Source: Cylicocyclus nassatus (lineage: Eukaryota; Nematoda; Chromadorea; Rhabditida; Strongylidae). From it: a stretch of 64,000 nucleotides of DNA. Of the stretch, positions 60,222 through 64,000 are shown piece after piece. The position numbers were made by a program, and so were the translations under genes. Numbering within the stretch: position 1 is the stretch's first letter; every line of letters starts with the position of its first letter. The notes under the pieces were generated by a model. It made no database searches and was not told the origin of the DNA. It worked only from the letters and a program-made list of their open reading frames with translations. The DNA lies in assembly GCA_958299035.1 (NCBI GenBank), contig CATQJL010000326.1, positions 1,192,232-1,256,231 on the forward strand. The letters run 5' to 3'.

Positions 60222-60583
60222 TAAAGGCAGCGTCCAGGCAAATCTGGACCTATGGGGCTCTCGACTCTGCCCAAGCGGCAGCTCAGATAGTGCACTCACG
60301 GCTAAGATATTGGGCTCCAAACTATGCCCCGTGACCCCATTCGCTTGGATTCGTGGCGCTTTCGCGCGAGGATAGGAAACTGATGAAAGTGGCGCTTTCG
60401 CGCGAAACTGATGTGCCGAGCTATGAATCCATGCGAATACGGTCACGGGGCATAGTTTGGAGCCCAATATCTTAGCCGTGAGTGCACTATCTGAGCTGCC
60501 GCTTGGGCAGAGTCTTAGGGCCTCAAGATTACTTTCTACGTGGTAGTCCCATAGGTCCAGATTTGCCTGGACGCTGCCTTTAG
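60222..60583. mobile_element. AAAGGCAGTGTCC-family MITE, subtype 2, copy 2
   Basis: The ends AAAGGCAGCGTCCAGGCAAA and TTTGCCTGGACGCTGCCTTT are identical over more than 30 bp, continuing through TCTGGACCTATGGG. The arms also pair TTGGGCTCCAAACTATGCCC / GGGCATAGTTTGGAGCCCAA. It is a younger relative of 41081-41445. Confidence 0.88.
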
Positions 60584-61764
60584 AGTCTTCCTGCCATCAG
60601 AGGCCATCCTTTCAGTCACATTATTTTGAGTAGCGCGGGCGTGATCTCAATTGTTTCAGTGGTTTAGGGCCTTATGGCGCAGTGCATGAGCAATGCCCGC
60701 AGCCTATACGACCTTCACGATCTCACAAAGCCCTCTAACAGACCAGAGGCCCTATGCATCGAATATATCAAGAACCTTTCGAAATGCTTTGACTAAGCGC
60801 TTTTGAGCGCAGCATGCAATGTCTGATTCTGTGCAAAGTGATTTATGATGTGGCCTCTATAGTTGATGAAATAATTTTGCGCGGTCTTACAACGTATTAG
60901 GGAGGATTTGGCCTGCCTCTGCTCATAGGCGAAATAAGAAAAAATTGGTCGCATTCCTTTATTCTTATTAGTTCTCAGATGTCCGTGTGACTGATAGCAG
61001 TCACAGTGTACAAACGACGCCTACGCGACACCACGGGCATACATCATCTACACTCGCAATCGATATACTTGCGCATTCAGGGTGAACGAAACCAGTAAGT
61101 AATGGATCAGAATACAAAATTGTTGGTTTACGCAAGAGCACTATGAAACTGTTGTGAATGTAACAAAGATCTCTTATATTTCATGACGCAGCTGTTGGCT
61201 GTGAGACAAGTACGGCAATCGAATCAAGGACAAAAGGTGCTAAGGTCAAAAAGAGTGGAACTGGATGACTAGGACCCATTTAGTTGTTTTATAATGAGTC
61301 TGGAATTTGGAAAAAAAAGAAGTAATGCGCAGGTCAGCACAAATTTGGAAGCCATAAACTGGGACTGTCTGAGAGGTGAAAGTGAACTTTCAAGAGTAGC
61401 AAGCGTAGTGTAGGTGGGAAAAATGCAAAGATTTGTTTTTCAAGATAAAAATGAAGTGTACAATTTGTATAGTGCGGTACAACATACCATATTCAAAAAA
61501 CATAAACGTCAGTTACATATAAGCTGGCGCTAGTTTCCATGGGAAGTAACAGATTCATTTTGATGGGTAGCCTCAACAAAGGCACTCGTTGAAAGGATGA
61601 AAATGCAGAACGCTATCTTTGACAGGTCATCTCAACATCTTCCATTCTTTTTTGGTTTTTCACACACACACACACTAGATGTCTAATTTATACTAACACC
61701 AGCATTAGCGCAGTAGAGAGTTTGAAAAAATATCAGTGGTTGGCCACGCGATCAGCTACAGCAG
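60584..61764. other. No supported gene
   Basis: AT-rich DNA with a short (CA)n run near 61661-61674. Confidence 0.4.
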
Positions 61765-61958
61765 AGTAGATTTTGCGCTTGATATAGTGCGCTTGCACAG
61801 AAGGTGAAATGCGGTAAAATTTGTAAAATTTGAACAGATAGCTTCGATTGTGACGCCGGCCAGTTGCCGGCAGTACTGGCGTGGCTATTTATTCACGCGC
61901 AAATTTCACCGCATTCCACCTTCTCTGCAAGCACACTATATTAAGCGGAAAATCTACT
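61765..61958. mobile_element. Fold-back MITE, about 194 bp
   Basis: AGTAGATTTTGCGCTTGATA on the left pairs with TATTAAGCGGAAAATCTACT on the right. Arms continue through GTGCGCTTGCACAGAAGGTG / CACCTTCTCTGCAAGCACAC and GCGGTAAAATTTG / CAAATTTCACCGC. The loop is around GACGCCGGCCAG. Confidence 0.78.
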
Positions 61959-62125
61959 GTATATAGTACGATTGCGATGAATCTTTTCAATCATCCGTGC
62001 TTGGGAGATAGCAAGAAAAAAGAGGAAATAGTAGTATGGCGAAGGACAGGAATCTGAAGTCAATATCCATTCAAAGTGAGATTGGTGGGATTTTGACGTT
62101 GTATAATAGGAGGCCCGCTTACTAA

Positions 62126-63314
62126 GGCCCGTATGCACGTACATCCCCGCGGAAAGGGGAGGGGAGCTGAGAGGGGAAGCGTCATATCTCGCTAGTCTAT
62201 GTATCTTTCCTCTTCTTTCTCTGTCTTGGTTTTGAAGGTTCTCATACACTGATACTTGCGCATAACGGATGCTAGGTTACTGCCATACAAGATTAGATAA
62301 TCACTAATTCGTCGGATCCCTTGGGGATCCCCAGGGGATCATCTCACATTTTCAGAGTCATTTATCTTCCTGAAAGATCAATGAAAACGCTGCAAAATTG
62401 TACTGTGGATGTACTACAGCACTGCTAAACATGTTTATGGTAGAAATGAGTGAAATCTCAAGATATCAAAATCTTCGATGAACCGCTGCTTGCGAGCCAG
62501 GGGTTATCGAAAAAATCAAAATCTTCAGATTCCATTTCTACTGTCGAATACATGCTCACAAGGGAATGGTCAGAAGTCGAAGTGGCCAAACCAAACAAGC
62601 TGCATACCTTTCGATGCAACATAAAATGCTGATTTCAAATCTGTCTTCCATATCTGCAGAGCGCCTTTGTAGGCGAAGTTGTGAGCAGCTTTAGTGCGAA
62701 AAAACCCTGTACAAAATTTGCAAAATTAGGCACATGGTTGCTCTTTCAGCCCCACTCTAGGTACGGATCATATGATGTGACCTAGTTGCATGTTTTGGTC
62801 CAACACTGAGCCACGAATGGCTTTGTACGGCCAAGTTTGCACTTTACACGCACAATTTCTTAGCAAAATAATGGCGTTCAACGGCTTATAATTTCGTCAA
62901 CAAAAGCGCTCTGCAGATAAGGAGAACAGATTTAGAGTCAGCATTTTATGCTGCATCTAATGGTATGCAGCTTGTATGGATTGGCCACTTCGACTTCTGA
63001 CCATTCCCTTGTCAGCAGTATCGTAGTATATCTTCAGTACAATTTTGCAGTGTTTTCGTTGATTTTTCAGGAAGATAAATGACCTTGAAAATGTGAGATA
63101 ATCTCCTGGGGATCCCCAGGGGATCGGAAGAAATAGCGAATATTTAATCTTGTATAGCAGTAACCTGACATCCATCATGCGCAGGTACAAGGGCATGAGA
63201 ACCTTTATAAGCACGATAGAGAAGAAGGAAGAAAGATATCTAGAGCAGCGAGATATGGCTCTTCCCCTCTCAGATCCTTTCCCCTCCCCGAGGGGATCTA
63301 CGTGCGTACGGGTC
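62126..63314. mobile_element. PIF/Harbinger-like MITE, copy 2, interrupted
   Basis: The left end GGCCCGTATGCACGTACATC and right end GATCTACGTGCGTACGGGTC are inverted. TAA flanks both sides (62123-62125, 63315-63317). The interior shows the same GGATCCCTTGGGGATCCCCA repeats as copy 1. Removing the nested MITE leaves about 735 bp, matching copy 1 (747 bp). Confidence 0.82.
62559..63011. mobile_element. CAAGGGAA-family MITE with TCA duplication, nested in the Harbinger-like copy
   Basis: CAAGGGAATGGTCAGAAGTC and GACTTCTGACCATTCCCTTG are perfect inverted ends, flanked by TCA on both sides (62556-62558, 63012-63014). The interior matches the 43431-43864 copy (TCTGCAGAGCGCCTTTGT here, GCTGAACGCCTTTGTG there). 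It sits inside the younger-looking Harbinger-like copy, so this family moved after that copy inserted. Confidence 0.85.
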
Positions 63315-63559
63315 TAAGTAATCACCCAGGTTCCGTTAGCAAGAAAAACGCTCTAGGACATAGGGGGAACGGAACTTACATACACCATAAGGTTGCTGCC
63401 GCCTAGTTAGCGGAGTTCATGAGAGGTCATGAACTGGCAGCAACACTAATTCGCACCCAATTTGCACCGAAGATGAGCTGATTCTGCTCACGGTAACTCC
63501 GTCATTATCTTGCAGCCTATGAAACCGAAATTTCTTTGAAATTTGAATTCAAAGTTCAG

Positions 63560-63960
63560 TAGTAAAATCAGTCCAATTAGGGCAAAAACTTGTATTTAGA
63601 GGTATTCTATCATGCTGATTCCGAATATGTTAATCGCTTTGCTTGAAACCCAGGATTTTTTCTTTTAGTTGAAACTTGTTTTCACAAATTGTCCAACAAA
63701 AATTTCGAAAATTCTATGTAAGGGTTTTTTGACATACTGTTTCCGAAAAAGCTGATGGTTTTGCTTGAAAGCTCAAAATTTTCCTCTGTTATCGTCAGAT
63801 TCTTAGGGCATGCCTGTGGCTGTTATCACCAAATCCGAAAAAAAAGTTTGAAATTCAAACTAGAAAAACTACGATGTTTAATGCAAAACCATTAGCTTTT
63901 TTGGAAACACCATGCCAAAAAACCCTAATTGTGAAATTTGCCAAATTTACAGAGAATTTG
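63560..63960. repeat. AT-rich repeat with direct and inverted units, runs towards the window end
   Basis: A unit with GATTCCGAATATGTTAATCG then CTTTGCTTGAAA recurs about 115 bp later (GTTTCCGAAAAAGCTGATGG then TTTTGCTTGAAA). It then appears inverted near 63880-63935 (TGCAAAACCATTAGCTTTTT then TGGAAAC). AATTAGGG and CCCTAATT mark the outer parts. Confidence 0.6.
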
Positions 63961-64000
63961 TGGAAATTAAGTAAAATTTCGAAGGAAAGAATATTCAAAG

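Overview
This window looks like nuclear DNA from a nematode. It is AT-rich, its introns mostly end in TTTCAG/TTTTAG/TACAG-type acceptors, its genes are split into many short exons, and it carries a dense load of small inverted-repeat transposons. The best diagnostic gene is a complete NR5-class nuclear receptor (nhr-25/FTZ-F1) whose eleven exons join in phase. No rRNA, convincing tRNA, CRISPR array or bacterial-type operon was seen. The species cannot be fixed from the sequence alone.

Layout. 0.9-2.6 kb: a decayed Helitron-like copy and a TA-flanked Tc1/mariner-type element. 4.5-8.9 kb (-): nhr-25. 10.2-10.7 kb (-): three phase-consistent exons of an unrecognised gene. 11.7-13.3 kb: three MITEs. 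15.3-16.2 kb (-): exons of a second unrecognised gene. 16.7-17.4 kb: a mariner-type MITE. 20.0-20.7 kb (-): a two-exon secreted peptide precursor with a C-x6-C ring resembling allatostatin C. 22.8-24.6 kb: a three-level nest of MITEs. 26.7-32.3 kb: a Helitron-like element, several MITEs and a CR1/Jockey-type LINE with an intact 3' part of its ORF. 32.7-36.8 kb: a gag-protease LTR-retrotransposon fragment and a Helitron-like copy, all lying between two inverted mariner termini. 37.5-41.4 kb: Harbinger-like, piggyBac-like and other MITEs plus TTCGAATA-rich DNA.

42.4-55.6 kb (-): one long gene of 14 exons (694 codons) with no family I recognise. It encodes a charged coiled-coil protein, and its introns hold most of the transposons of that interval, including a 1.8-kb hAT-type fold-back palindrome with a perfect 8-bp target duplication. 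55.6-60.2 kb holds no gene I can support. 60.2-64.0 kb is again MITE territory, including a second Harbinger-like copy with a different MITE nested in it.

The four or five host genes do not form an obvious pathway. All supported host genes are on the minus strand. The most unusual content is the two unrecognised phase-consistent genes, the peptide precursor, and the layered transposon families whose ends and target duplications can be read directly.
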